A DNA stretch of 26,179 bases from contig USFC01000011.1 of the NCBI GenBank assembly GCA_900553865.1, positions 1-26,179 of the forward strand, written 5' to 3'. This stretch comes from an uncultured Clostridium sp. GTDB taxonomy: Bacteria > Bacillota > Clostridia > TANB77 > CAG-508. Positions 15,632 to 22,670 of the stretch are shown here, piece after piece (position 1 is the first letter of the stretch; each line of letters opens with the position of its first letter). The notes under the pieces are model-generated. The model was not told where the DNA came from. It did not search any database and saw only the letters and a list, made by a program, of their open reading frames with translations. Position numbers and translations under genes: made by a program.

Positions 15632-15707
15632 GGACTTTATTTTTTGTTTTGTACGTTTTATTTTAGTCAGTACCAAACGTAAACGTACACAAATGTTAAG
15701 AAAGTCC
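15632..15707 (-). promoter_or_regulatory. Nested-hairpin leader with overlapping upstream ORF (ABC-F)
   Basis: Between the promoter and the ABC-F ribosome binding site the RNA can form two nested stems: outer GGACTTT (15701-15707) with AAAGTCC (15632-15638), inner TGTACGTTT (15681-15689) with AAACGTACA (15650-15658). An upstream ORF starts at ATG 15709 (MDFLNICVRLRLVLT), has no strong SD, and runs out of frame past the ABC-F start. The layout resembles translation-attenuation leaders of resistance ABC-F genes. The function is inferred. Confidence 0.5.
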
Positions 15708-15731
15708 ATTGTGGTAATTTTTTCTTTTAGT

Positions 15732-15760
15732 ATTATATACAATTTTTTTACTTTTGTAAA
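15732..15760 (-). promoter_or_regulatory. Sigma-A promoter of the ABC-F gene
   Basis: TTTACA (15755-15760), 17-base spacer, perfect TATAAT (15732-15737). Transcription would start near 15725, giving a leader of about 120 bases. Confidence 0.82.
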
Positions 15761-15867
15761 GAATTATTTACGGGCAAAAGGATTTTCACGTTTTAAATAA
15801 TTTTATTTTGCTTTTTTGTTTTTATTGTTATGTTACCTTTTTACATTATTATTTTTTATATGCAACA

Positions 15868-15915
15868 AAAAAGAAACCATAATATTATATAAAAATAATA
15901 TTTATGGTTTCTTTT
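15868..15915 (-). terminator. Strong terminator after the DUF378 gene
   Basis: A stem of about 20 bp (AAAAAGAAACCATAA with TTATGGTTTCTTTTT, extended by A-T pairs with a one-base bulge) spans 15868-15887 and 15896-15915. T runs lie on both sides. It sits 26 bases past the DUF378 stop. Confidence 0.85.
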
Positions 15916-15940
15916 TGTTTTTTGCTTATTTTCATCTTTT

Positions 15941-16132
15941 TTAATTTTTATCGAATATTAATTTTATTCCCCATAAACCTGAAATTCCAACTAAAATATA
16001 TATTATTCTAGTTAAAACAGATAGTCCACCAAATATTGCTTCTACTAAATTGAAGTTAAATATTCCTACTAATCCCCAGTTTATAGCTCCAATAACGATT
16101 AAAACAAGCGCGATTGTATCTATTACTTTCAT
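15941..16132 (-). CDS. DUF378 family small membrane protein
   Basis: A 63-residue protein with two hydrophobic helices. The first contains the family hallmark IGAINWGLVGIFNFNLV; the second is RIIYILVGISGLWGI. These features match DUF378 (YuzA-type) proteins, whose role is unknown. The start is set at ATG 16132 because AAGGAAGG lies nine bases upstream; the longer frame to 16177 only adds a basic, unlikely leader. It has a candidate promoter at 16167-16196 and a strong terminator, so it is monocistronic and divides the ABC-F gene from corA. Confidence 0.88.
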   Translation of the reverse strand: MKVIDTIALVLIVIGAINWGLVGIFNFNLVEAIFGGLSVLTRIIYILVGISGLWGIKLIFDKN

Positions 16133-16166
16133 GGTTCTATTCCTTCCTTTTCTTATTTTTATCATT

Positions 16167-16196
16167 ATTGTATGCATTTTTTTATTTTTTATACAA
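16167..16196 (-). promoter_or_regulatory. Candidate promoter of the DUF378 gene
   Basis: TTGTAT (16191-16196), 18-base spacer, TACAAT (16167-16172). The composition is very A+T-rich, so the match is suggestive only. Confidence 0.5.
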
Positions 16197-16215
16197 AAAT
16201 TAAATTCTTATATTT

Positions 16216-17175
16216 TTAGTCTAGCATGTCTTTCTTTTTTAACCATATCATTGCTATTATTCCTAATATTACTGAAAATATTACTACTGCATAAAATGCC
16301 CATGGCGAATGGCTAAATTCCATTGGTACTTCTACGTTCATTCCCCAATAGCTTGCTATCATTGTTGGTATGGCTAATATTATTGTTATTGATGTTAAAA
16401 ATTTCATTACCCCATTTAGATTGTTTGAAATTATTGATGCGTATGCGTCCATTGTTCCGTTTAGGATGTCACTATATATTTTTGACATTTCCATTGCTTG
16501 TTTGTTTTCTATAATTGCATCTTCTAGTATTTCTTCGTCTTCTTCGTATAGTTTTATTATTTTTCCTCTTAATGTTTTTTCCATGACTACTTCATTTGAT
16601 TTTAATGATGTTGTGAAATATACCAAACTTTTTTCTAATGATAACATTTTTAATAATTCTTTATTTTTCAATGATGTTTTTAGTACGCTTTCTGCTATTT
16701 CGGTTTCTTTATTTATTCTTTTTAGATTTTTTAAATATAGTTCTGCATTTTTGTAGAATATTTGTAATATCATTCTACTTTTTTTATACGTAATTATATT
16801 ATTTTTTATTTTATTTTTTTCTAATTCTGAAATTACTTTATTTTGTTTTAATGATACTGTTATAAAATAGTCATCTCTTACTACTATCATTCCTAATGGC
16901 ATTGTGGTATATACTTGTTCATTGCTTTCTTTTTCTATTATTGGTACATCTATTATGAATAATATCGTATTATCGTCATCTTCTGTATCTATTCTGGCTT
17001 TTTCTTCATAGTCTAATGAATATCTTATAAAATCTTCTTTTATTTTTAATTTTTTACACACTATTTCTATCTCTTCTTCTGTCGGGGCAATCATGTTTAT
17101 CCAATTTCCTTTTTTAAATTCATATACTTCTTCTGTTTCGTTTGTTTCTATATTTGTATTATACATTTTTACCAT
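16216..17175 (-). CDS. corA: CorA family magnesium/divalent cation transporter
   Basis: CorA forms pentameric inner-membrane channels for Mg2+ and sometimes Co2+. The 319-residue product has a long cytoplasmic N-terminal domain with helical segments, then TM1 ending in the signature YWGMNV (the GMN selectivity motif), an acidic short loop (EVPMEFSHSP), TM2 (WAFYAVVIFSVILGIIAMIW) and a basic tail KKKD. The length is normal. ATG 17175 follows AAAGGGGTG by seven bases; the GTG of the longer frame overlaps that site. It has its own promoter just upstream (17205-17233). No Mg2+ riboswitch-like leader is present, as the leader is only about 25 bases. Confidence 0.94.
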   Translation of the reverse strand: MVKMYNTNIETNETEEVYEFKKGNWINMIAPTEEEIEIVCKKLKIKEDFIRYSLDYEEKARIDTEDDDNTILFIIDVPIIEKESNEQVYTTMPLGMIVVRDDYFITVSLKQNKVISELEKNKIKNNIITYKKSRMILQIFYKNAELYLKNLKRINKETEIAESVLKTSLKNKELLKMLSLEKSLVYFTTSLKSNEVVMEKTLRGKIIKLYEEDEEILEDAIIENKQAMEMSKIYSDILNGTMDAYASIISNNLNGVMKFLTSITIILAIPTMIASYWGMNVEVPMEFSHSPWAFYAVVIFSVILGIIAMIWLKKKDMLD

Positions 17176-17204
17176 TTTTTTCACCCCTTTTGTTTTCTTT
17201 TATT

Positions 17205-17233
17205 ATTATAGTCTTTTTTTCAGATTTATGCAA
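17205..17233 (-). promoter_or_regulatory. Sigma-A promoter of corA
   Basis: TTGCAT (17228-17233), 17-base spacer, perfect TATAAT (17205-17210). It lies directly after the terminator of the upstream gene. Confidence 0.75.
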
Positions 17234-17237
17234 TAAT

Positions 17238-17284
17238 AAATCAGCCACATAATTGAAGCTTTTTTCTTTATTATGGCTGATTTT
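17238..17284 (-). terminator. Terminator after the DUF308 gene
   Basis: AAATCAGCCA (from 17238, with ATAAT after a bulged C) pairs with ATTATGGCTGATTT (17271-17284). A long T run follows on the plus strand and the minus-strand side is A+T-rich. It separates the DUF308 gene from corA. Confidence 0.75.
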
Positions 17285-17291
17285 TTTATTT

Positions 17292-17834
17292 TTATAATTG
17301 TTTTATATTACGCAAAAATATTATATTTTCTATAATATCCATTATTGCATATACTACCATTAAAACTCCTACTGTTACTACTATTGTTCCTTGATTTAAT
17401 ACTATATATAGTCCACAACAGAACATTACAACAGATATTATTAAAGTGTATATCCATATGTTTGATTTTATTGCTCTTAATTTTAAAGAAGAGCTTGCTC
17501 TAACTACGCTACTGTATATTATCCATATTCCTATTATTATGCGGAATATGCTTCCTATTGTAGCACTATAGATAATTGTAATTATTCCTATTACTATTGT
17601 CATTATTCCATAAATTAAGTGATAGTTATACAAGTCACTTTGCCCATTCATTTTTATGTAGTTTAAAATTTGAAAAATTCCTACAATTATTAGTCCTGCT
17701 CCTAATATGTATGATATAACTTTTACTGTTTCTTCTGGATTTGCTATTAGTATTATTCCTAATATAGCAAATATTATTGATTCTACTATTGATGCTTGTC
17801 CTGATTTTTTTAGTATTTTTTGTAAATATTCCAT
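17292..17834 (-). CDS. DUF308/HdeD-type polytopic membrane protein
   Basis: The 180-residue product has about six hydrophobic helices in three pairs (for example ILGIILIANPEETVKVISYI, LIYGIMTIVIGIITIIYSA and IYTLIISVVMFCCGLYIVLN), each pair containing the Gly-rich turn with Asn-Pro or Asn-Gln that typifies the DUF308/HdeD family. HdeD is linked to acid resistance in enterobacteria, but the role in Firmicutes is unknown. AAAGGAGAG precedes the ATG. It has a perfect TTGACA promoter and its own terminator. The polar loops are very short, so this is an integral membrane protein with little outside the bilayer. Confidence 0.88.
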   Translation of the reverse strand: MEYLQKILKKSGQASIVESIIFAILGIILIANPEETVKVISYILGAGLIIVGIFQILNYIKMNGQSDLYNYHLIYGIMTIVIGIITIIYSATIGSIFRIIIGIWIIYSSVVRASSSLKLRAIKSNIWIYTLIISVVMFCCGLYIVLNQGTIVVTVGVLMVVYAIMDIIENIIFLRNIKQL

Positions 17835-17860
17835 ATTTTTTCTCTCCTTTCTATATTGCT

Positions 17861-17889
17861 AGTGTAATTTTTTTATTTAATTTTGTCAA
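17861..17889 (-). promoter_or_regulatory. Sigma-A promoter of the DUF308 gene
   Basis: Perfect TTGACA (17884-17889), 17-base spacer, TACACT (17861-17866). The short leader ends in AAAGGAGAG. Confidence 0.75.
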
Positions 17890-17975
17890 TATTTTTTTAT
17901 AAAATATTATTGATAATATAGTAAAACTATAATATGAAAGAACTAATAATAATTTAGACTACAATTTAATTAATA

Positions 17976-18110
17976 ATGTTTATATCTAAAATTAATAAAG
18001 AACTTTCAAAAGTAGAAGTACCAAATTTTACAGGTTTAACAGTATCACAACCTAAAGAAAAAGCAAAGAGTTCTAATTTAGAATTAAGAATATATAATGC
18101 TAGACAGATA
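17976..18110 (+). pseudogene. PASTA-domain fragment, 3' remnant of a lost gene
   Basis: On the plus strand a short frame reads KVEVPNFTGLTVSQPKEKAK followed by SSNLELRI. This matches the first two thirds of a PASTA domain (VPN-x2-G-x2-x-A-x3-L...), which normally occurs at the C-terminus of penicillin-binding proteins and PrkC-type kinases. Here nothing precedes it except a short MFISKINKELS and no ribosome binding site, and translation then runs into an intrinsic terminator. It looks like the decayed tail of a former plus-strand gene that kept its terminator. An intact microprotein is possible but unlikely. Confidence 0.55.
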
Positions 18111-18115
18111 ATGAA

Positions 18116-18156
18116 AAGCAGGTCTTACATTAGCTATAATACCTGCTTATTTTTTA
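18116..18156 (+). terminator. Intrinsic terminator (plus strand) after PASTA remnant
   Basis: AAGCAGGT (18116-18123) pairs with ACCTGCTT (18141-18148), followed by ATTTTTTAT on the plus strand. It may also help end the minus-strand anti-sigma transcript. Confidence 0.75.
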
Positions 18157-18164
18157 TAAAAAAT

Positions 18165-19151
18165 TTAATATTGTATTTTCCATTCTTTATTTGTAATTAC
18201 ATTAATATATTTTTCTTGATTATTTAATTTTTCTACTTTAAATATTCCATAACCACCGCAACAAATTTGATATAAATTTTCATTTGCTTTACCAATTATT
18301 ATTACATATTCATCACCAACATTTGGCTCATAAAACGGAACAGACCATATATATTCAATATATTTCTCTTTATCTACCTGTGATACATCACCTATTCCCA
18401 TATATTCTATTTCTTGTTTTGTTCCTTTTAATATATTTGCTATTTTAATTTTCCCACCAGTAATATATGCTGTTATTGTTCCTGATAATTTATTTGTTTC
18501 TAATAGATTATCTATTACTTTCATTTTTATTGGAGTATGACATGTGAATGGATTATAAAAATTTTCTTGTTTTGGTAATATTTCGCCTTCTCCAACAGAT
18601 ATGACTTGTGCTTTTACTATATATTTTAATGTTTTGTTATCTTTTATTATATTTTCAGGTATCGTTGGGTCATATGCCCAAGAAGCTTCTCCTCCTTGTA
18701 TTGTTTTATAAATATCACTTGTAGCAATTTGAACATCAACATCATTATTTTTTATTACTTCCTTTTCATTAGATTTATTATCTTCTATCTCATTATTTTT
18801 TCCTGTTTCTATTTTATTTTCATCTATATTTACTTGAGGAATTTCTGTATTTATTGTTAGATTTTTAATTATTTCATTATTATCTATCTCTGATTTTATA
18901 TATTGATCATTTCCTTCAGTTTTTGTATTATCTATATAGGCAATATCTTTATAGTAATCATATTTGTTATCATAATTTTGTATCAAAGCTACAACAACTA
19001 AAATAGCACAAGTAGGCAATAATGCATATTTTATAATCTTAATATAAATATTTTTGTTTTGCTTTTTATTCAAATTGTATATTATTTGTTGATAATTTTT
19101 CTCCTTGCTAAATTGCTCTTGCAAAATATTTTTTATCTCAATATCTAACAT
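18165..19151 (-). CDS. Membrane-anchored anti-sigma-like regulator
   Basis: The 328-residue product has a short cytoplasmic N-terminus (about 40 residues), one transmembrane helix (IKYALLPTCAILVVVALIQ, about 40-58), a low-complexity Asn/Glu/Lys linker to about residue 140, and an extracytoplasmic domain (ASWAYDPTIPENIIKDNKTL onward, containing GDEYVIIIGKANENLYQICC). It overlaps the ECF sigma gene by 14 bases and is translated with it. That arrangement and topology are those of an anti-sigma factor that holds the sigma at the membrane and senses outside signals. The classical zinc-binding anti-sigma HxxxCxxC motif is absent. The outer domain is not recognised. Function is inferred from context. 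Confidence 0.75.
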   Translation of the reverse strand: MLDIEIKNILQEQFSKEKNYQQIIYNLNKKQNKNIYIKIIKYALLPTCAILVVVALIQNYDNKYDYYKDIAYIDNTKTEGNDQYIKSEIDNNEIIKNLTINTEIPQVNIDENKIETGKNNEIEDNKSNEKEVIKNNDVDVQIATSDIYKTIQGGEASWAYDPTIPENIIKDNKTLKYIVKAQVISVGEGEILPKQENFYNPFTCHTPIKMKVIDNLLETNKLSGTITAYITGGKIKIANILKGTKQEIEYMGIGDVSQVDKEKYIEYIWSVPFYEPNVGDEYVIIIGKANENLYQICCGGYGIFKVEKLNNQEKYINVITNKEWKIQY

Positions 19152-19677
19152 CGTAATTGTCTCCTTTCATAAATTTTTCTTTTAATTCTTTTTTTGTCCT
19201 ATATAAGTAATTTTTTACATTTGATTCTGTAATTTGCATATCTTCTGCTATTGTTTTAATAGGAATTTCCATAACATAATATAAGTAAAATATTCTAGCT
19301 GTTAGTTCACTTTTGTTTTTCAAGTACTTCCATATTTGCAAAACGTTATCTTTTGTAATTAAATCATTTTCTATGTCAATATCATTATCATTAATCATTT
19401 CTATATCATTATCTACTTGTATTGTTACATCTACTTTTAATAAATTATAATGACTTTTTATTTTATTTTTAGCAATTCCTATTATATAGCTTTCGATATT
19501 TTCTAAATTAATATATTTTTTATTTACTATTGTTTCATATAATTCTGTATATATATCTTGAATTATATCGTTTACATCATCTAAATTTTTACAATGACAT
19601 ATTGTGTACTTTAATACACTTTTATATGTACTATTATAAAGAAATTCAAATGTTTCTTTTGTAATATGAGTACCCAT
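19138..19677 (-). CDS. ECF-type RNA polymerase sigma factor
   Basis: The 179-residue product has sigma region 2 (FLYNSTYKSVLKYTICHCKN, then VNDIIQDIYTELYE, binding core polymerase and the -10) and region 4 with a helix-turn-helix (YYVMEIPIKTIAEDMQITES, then VKNYLYRTKKELKEKF) that reads the -35. The linker is acidic (NDIEMINDNDIDIEND). The size and two-region layout are those of extracytoplasmic-function sigmas. GGGG lies ten bases before the ATG. It overlaps its presumed anti-sigma by 14 bases. An ECF-like TGAAAC element upstream suggests autoregulation. The wider regulon is not visible here. Confidence 0.9.
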   Translation of the reverse strand: MGTHITKETFEFLYNSTYKSVLKYTICHCKNLDDVNDIIQDIYTELYETIVNKKYINLENIESYIIGIAKNKIKSHYNLLKVDVTIQVDNDIEMINDNDIDIENDLITKDNVLQIWKYLKNKSELTARIFYLYYVMEIPIKTIAEDMQITESNVKNYLYRTKKELKEKFMKGDNYDVRY

Positions 19678-19700
19678 TTTTTTATTTCCCCTTTCACTTT

Positions 19701-19730
19701 GTAGAGTGAAAATTTATTAAAAAAGTTTCA
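19701..19730 (-). promoter_or_regulatory. Candidate ECF-type autoregulatory promoter
   Basis: TGAAAC followed by TTTTTT (TGAAAC at 19725-19730) is the classic ECF -35 form. After 16 bases comes CACTCTAC (19701-19708) as a possible -10. A 7-bp inverted repeat TTTCACT/AGTGAAA (19692-19711) overlaps the -10 and the start of the leader. Confidence 0.5.
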
Positions 19731-19796
19731 ATTTTTTTATAATTTTATAATAAATATAAAAAAAATAATAGTTTTTCATAATAATGTATACAAATT

Positions 19797-19825
19797 AAAA
19801 AAAATCAACCTTTTACAGTTGATTT
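19797..19825 (-). terminator. Terminator after tRNA-Lys(CTT)
   Basis: AAATCAAC (19802-19809) pairs with GTTGATTT (19818-19825), and on the minus strand the stem is followed by an eight-base T run. It is placed 35 bases past the tRNA 3' end. Confidence 0.8.
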
Positions 19826-19860
19826 CTTTTTTCTTCGTCTAGTACGACTATTTAATTTTA

Positions 19861-19936
19861 TGGTGCGCCATCGGGGGGTCGAACCCCGGACCTTCTGATT
19901 AAGAGTCAGCTGCTCTACCAACTGAGCTAATAGCGC
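19861..19936 (-). tRNA. tRNA-Lys(CTT)
   Basis: The 76-nt gene starts GCGCTAT and ends ATGGCGC-A-CCA with CCA encoded; the acceptor stem pairs throughout with one G-U. D arm TTAGCTCAGTTGGTAGAGC, anticodon arm CTGACTCTTAATCAG (anticodon CTT, reading AAG) and TPsiC arm GGGGTTCGACCCCC are all regular. It stands alone with its own terminator. Confidence 0.96.
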
Positions 19937-20033
19937 TTAACAATGCTTATTATACGACTATTTTTTTTCTTTGTCAATAGAATTTTTCCCTATTTTTTGC
20001 TTTACCGGGCTATTTCAAGTAAAAAATATAAAG

Positions 20034-20066
20034 CTCAACTATTAAAGACTGTCCCTAATAGTTGAG
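20034..20066 (-). terminator. Terminator of the 20083 gene with REP-like loop
   Basis: CTCAACTATTA (20034-20044) pairs perfectly with TAATAGTTGAG (20056-20066). The minus-strand loop region reads TAGGGACAGTCTTT, close to the REP core TAGGGACGGTCCTTT at 12.6-14.0 kb. Confidence 0.75.
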
Positions 20067-20082
20067 TTTTATAATTTAATTT

Positions 20083-20733
20083 TTATTTAACTTTGTATTC
20101 TGAAATATCTGGCTCTATAAAAATGGATTCGTTTACATTATCGAATTCATATTTTCTTCCTGTTGTATTTGAGTTCATGCTATATTTTACTAATAAACCT
20201 GTGTCTTTTTCTATGTATGCTTCTGCATCTTTAGATGTTAAAAATGTTGATGAAGCAAAGTTTTTAATAACATAACATTTCTTTCCATTATATTGTGTTG
20301 CTTTTATTTTAGCACTCATACTTGCTAAAAATGTTTCCCAATTATTGTTTGTTTTTACATAACTGTCTATATTAAATTCTACTGCTGATTCTGAAGCATT
20401 TAATTCAGCTATCTTATTGTCTGCGCTATCATAGTATATGTCTGTTTTATTTCCATCACTATATTTTGATATTTTGGATACTGCATCATTGTTTTTTCTT
20501 TCGATTGTTAAAAGATTTTTTTCAGCTTTTTTATAGTAATTTATAGTGACTATCGTGTTTGAGTTTTCTTCCTCTACTGATTTTACATGAACGTTATTGC
20601 TTGAAGCATATTTTTCGGCTGCTCCTTGTAAGTTTTTAATTATTACAAATTTTCTTAGAGTATTTAATAAGAATAGCACTATCACTACCATTATTACTGC
20701 CAAAATGATTTTTAAAATTTTCTTTTCTTTCAT
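20083..20733 (-). CDS. Membrane-anchored extracytoplasmic protein, unknown family
   Basis: The 216-residue product has a basic start (MKEKKILK) and one transmembrane helix (IILAVIMVVIVLFLLNTL, about 9-26), then a soluble domain of about 185 residues that is beta-rich by appearance (IVTINYYKKAEKNLLTIERK, DIYYDSADNKIAELN, KKCYVIKNF, EAYIEKDTGLLVKYS). The alternating strands and the phrase YIEKDTGLLVKY recall LolA/LolB-fold or outer-membrane-lipoprotein-sorting-like proteins that occur in Gram-positives, but this is a weak impression. There is no lipobox cysteine. GAAGGGG lies nine bases before the ATG. It is monocistronic, with a clear promoter and terminator. Confidence 0.75.
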   Translation of the reverse strand: MKEKKILKIILAVIMVVIVLFLLNTLRKFVIIKNLQGAAEKYASSNNVHVKSVEEENSNTIVTINYYKKAEKNLLTIERKNNDAVSKISKYSDGNKTDIYYDSADNKIAELNASESAVEFNIDSYVKTNNNWETFLASMSAKIKATQYNGKKCYVIKNFASSTFLTSKDAEAYIEKDTGLLVKYSMNSNTTGRKYEFDNVNESIFIEPDISEYKVK

Positions 20734-20818
20734 AAATATTTCCCCTTCTTTAGTACGGCTTTTTTATAAATGTCCTTTAAATTTTTAATTTTTTGCTTAT
20801 TTTGCAAAACTTATATTT

Positions 20819-20847
20819 ATTATACCTACTTTTCCCAAATTTTTCAA
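20819..20847 (-). promoter_or_regulatory. Sigma-A promoter of the 20083-20733 gene
   Basis: TTGAAA (20842-20847), 17-base spacer, perfect TATAAT (20819-20824). The predicted leader is about 80 bases with no obvious structure. The -35 lies just past the stop of the VanW gene. Confidence 0.82.
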
Positions 20848-20871
20848 ATCTAATATCCAAATTTTACCTTT

Positions 20872-22515
20872 TTAATTTAATTCTTTTATTTGATTTAATA
20901 TTTCTGGATTTATTTTTTCTTGGCTTTCGCCGTCCATAATAATTACTTCTTCTTCTTTTTTGCTTCCTCTTTTTATTATTTTTTCTAGTGGACTATATGT
21001 GTCGCTAGAAATTTGTGTTCTTGAAATAATTGCTCCATTATATTTTACTATTTTATATGTTTCAGATTTTGCCCCATTTGCTCCATACTGTACTATTTGC
21101 TCTTCTCCTTCTGCTAAGCTTAGGTCTTCTACATATTTTGTTGTGTATTGTAGTACTTCTTTTACTACGCTTTCTATTTCTATTTCGTATTCTTTTTCTT
21201 CTTTTATTCCGTATATACTTGTTGTTACCACACCATTTTTTACTTCTGACATTATTTTTATTGGATAGCTTCTTGTATTTTTAAAGCAAAAGTCTATTGT
21301 TCCCCATGATACGGTTGCATCTCTTCCTGCTGTTACATATGAGGTTAAAAATCTATGGTTGCTCCTTGAGGTAATTTCTAAGTTTGCGTATAATACTGCA
21401 TTGTATAGCGTTGATGATAGTTGACAAATTCCGCCACCTATTCCGTTTACTACTTTTCCTCCTGCATATACTGCTGCTTCTTTATAGCCTTTTGCTATTG
21501 TTCTTTTCCCAACTATTTTATTGTATGAAAATGTTTCTCCTGGCAATATTATTACTCCATTTATTTTTTGTGAAGCTAATTCTAGGTTATTTATTCTATT
21601 TTGATTGCTGGTGTTATATGTTGTAGAAAAGGTGCCTAATATTTGTGGAAATACTTCTTTTCCTAAGTCATCTAAGGTTATTTCTGGCTTTGTTATTTTT
21701 AATGGTATGATATATTCTTCTTTTTCTTCTTCTAGTATTTTTTGTGCTTCTTCTATTGTTACTCCTAGGTCTACTCCATTTATATGTGGATATATTTTTA
21801 ATGGATTTTGCTCTATAGATGCATTTTTAGGCTCTTTTTTTATTTCGTTACATATGTCTTCTATATTTATTTCTTTTGGATTTGTTTGTTTTACAGGGAT
21901 TATTATTTCTCTATTTTCTTCTTTTTTTGCTATTTGTTTTATATTTTCTATGAATTTTTCTTTATCTACTTCTATTCCTGCTTTTCCTTTTTTTATTATT
22001 AAATTTTCATCTTCTATGTAATAATTGCTTTCTTCAAAAGCATTTGCCAATTTTTTATTTATTTCTTCTATTTCATTTTCTACTTTTTCATTGTTGAATT
22101 CTATATTTATGCCTGTTTTATTTTTAAATAGCATTGTAAATAATATATTATAATTGTCTTTTACTATGTTACCTGTTTTTCCTATTTTGTATGCTTTTTT
22201 GGTTAGCTCTTCTACATTTGTTGTTGCTTCTAAATCTTTTATATTTATTTTTTCTTCTATTTCATTGTATTTTATTTCTATATTGTTTGATAATATATTT
22301 TCTATTTTTTCTTTTGCCTCTTCTTGAGATAGGCCTGAAACTTCTATATTTCCAATATATACATTTTTTATTATTTTGCTATTTCCTATATTTATTAATG
22401 AAAATATTACAGAAATGAAAATTAAAAATGTTATTATTATTGTTGAAATTATTATTATTTTTTGGTGGTTTCTAATTTTTTTTACTTTTATTCTACCTCT
22501 ATTTCTCCTAGACAT
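20872..22515 (-). CDS. VanW family protein with PG-binding and G5 domains
   Basis: The 547-residue product has a cytoplasmic basic N-terminus, one transmembrane helix (IIIISTIIITFLIFISVIFS, about 20-40), two repeated peptidoglycan-binding-like domains (each starting near YIGNIEVSGLSQEEAKEKIE and PHINGVDLGVTIEEAQKIL), the VanW domain (about 300-420: TTYNTSNQNRINNLELASQ, ILPGETFSYNKIVG, GGICQLSSTLYNA, SNHRFLTSYV) and a C-terminal G5-like domain (LAEGEEQIVQYGANGAKSET). This is the common clostridial cell-wall architecture. VanW sits in some vancomycin resistance clusters but its role there is unproven, and no other van gene is present, so this should not be read as resistance. It diverges from the XRE-S24 gene. 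Confidence 0.93.
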   Translation of the reverse strand: MSRRNRGRIKVKKIRNHQKIIIISTIIITFLIFISVIFSLINIGNSKIIKNVYIGNIEVSGLSQEEAKEKIENILSNNIEIKYNEIEEKINIKDLEATTNVEELTKKAYKIGKTGNIVKDNYNILFTMLFKNKTGINIEFNNEKVENEIEEINKKLANAFEESNYYIEDENLIIKKGKAGIEVDKEKFIENIKQIAKKEENREIIIPVKQTNPKEINIEDICNEIKKEPKNASIEQNPLKIYPHINGVDLGVTIEEAQKILEEEKEEYIIPLKITKPEITLDDLGKEVFPQILGTFSTTYNTSNQNRINNLELASQKINGVIILPGETFSYNKIVGKRTIAKGYKEAAVYAGGKVVNGIGGGICQLSSTLYNAVLYANLEITSRSNHRFLTSYVTAGRDATVSWGTIDFCFKNTRSYPIKIMSEVKNGVVTTSIYGIKEEKEYEIEIESVVKEVLQYTTKYVEDLSLAEGEEQIVQYGANGAKSETYKIVKYNGAIISRTQISSDTYSPLEKIIKRGSKKEEEVIIMDGESQEKINPEILNQIKELN

Positions 22516-22538
22516 TTTTTCCTCTCTTTCTTTTTTTT

Positions 22539-22567
22539 ATATTATCATATTGGTTTTGTTTTTACAA
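22539..22567 (-). promoter_or_regulatory. Promoter of the VanW gene
   Basis: TTGTAA (22562-22567), 17-base spacer, TAATAT (22539-22544) with TG one base before the -10 (TGATAATAT). Confidence 0.65.
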
Positions 22568-22631
22568 TATTACTAATATTACTTTTTTGTTAAATTTTTC
22601 TTTCTTTGTGGACTTTTTTTGTTTTATTTTA

Positions 22632-22637
22632 TATAAT
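22632..22637 (+). promoter_or_regulatory. Probable -10 box of the XRE-S24 gene
   Basis: Perfect TATAAT 34 bases before the ATG. The only upstream -35-like element (TTGTGG at 22606-22611) has a 20-base spacer, so the promoter may need help or be weak. Confidence 0.45.
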
Positions 22638-22670
22638 GTTGTCAAATATTATTGAAAGAGGTAGATTTTT

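Noticed and set aside
20872..22515. Vancomycin resistance determinant
   Set aside because: VanW-domain proteins with G5 domains are common cell-wall proteins in Clostridia, and no vanA/H/X/R/S gene is present.
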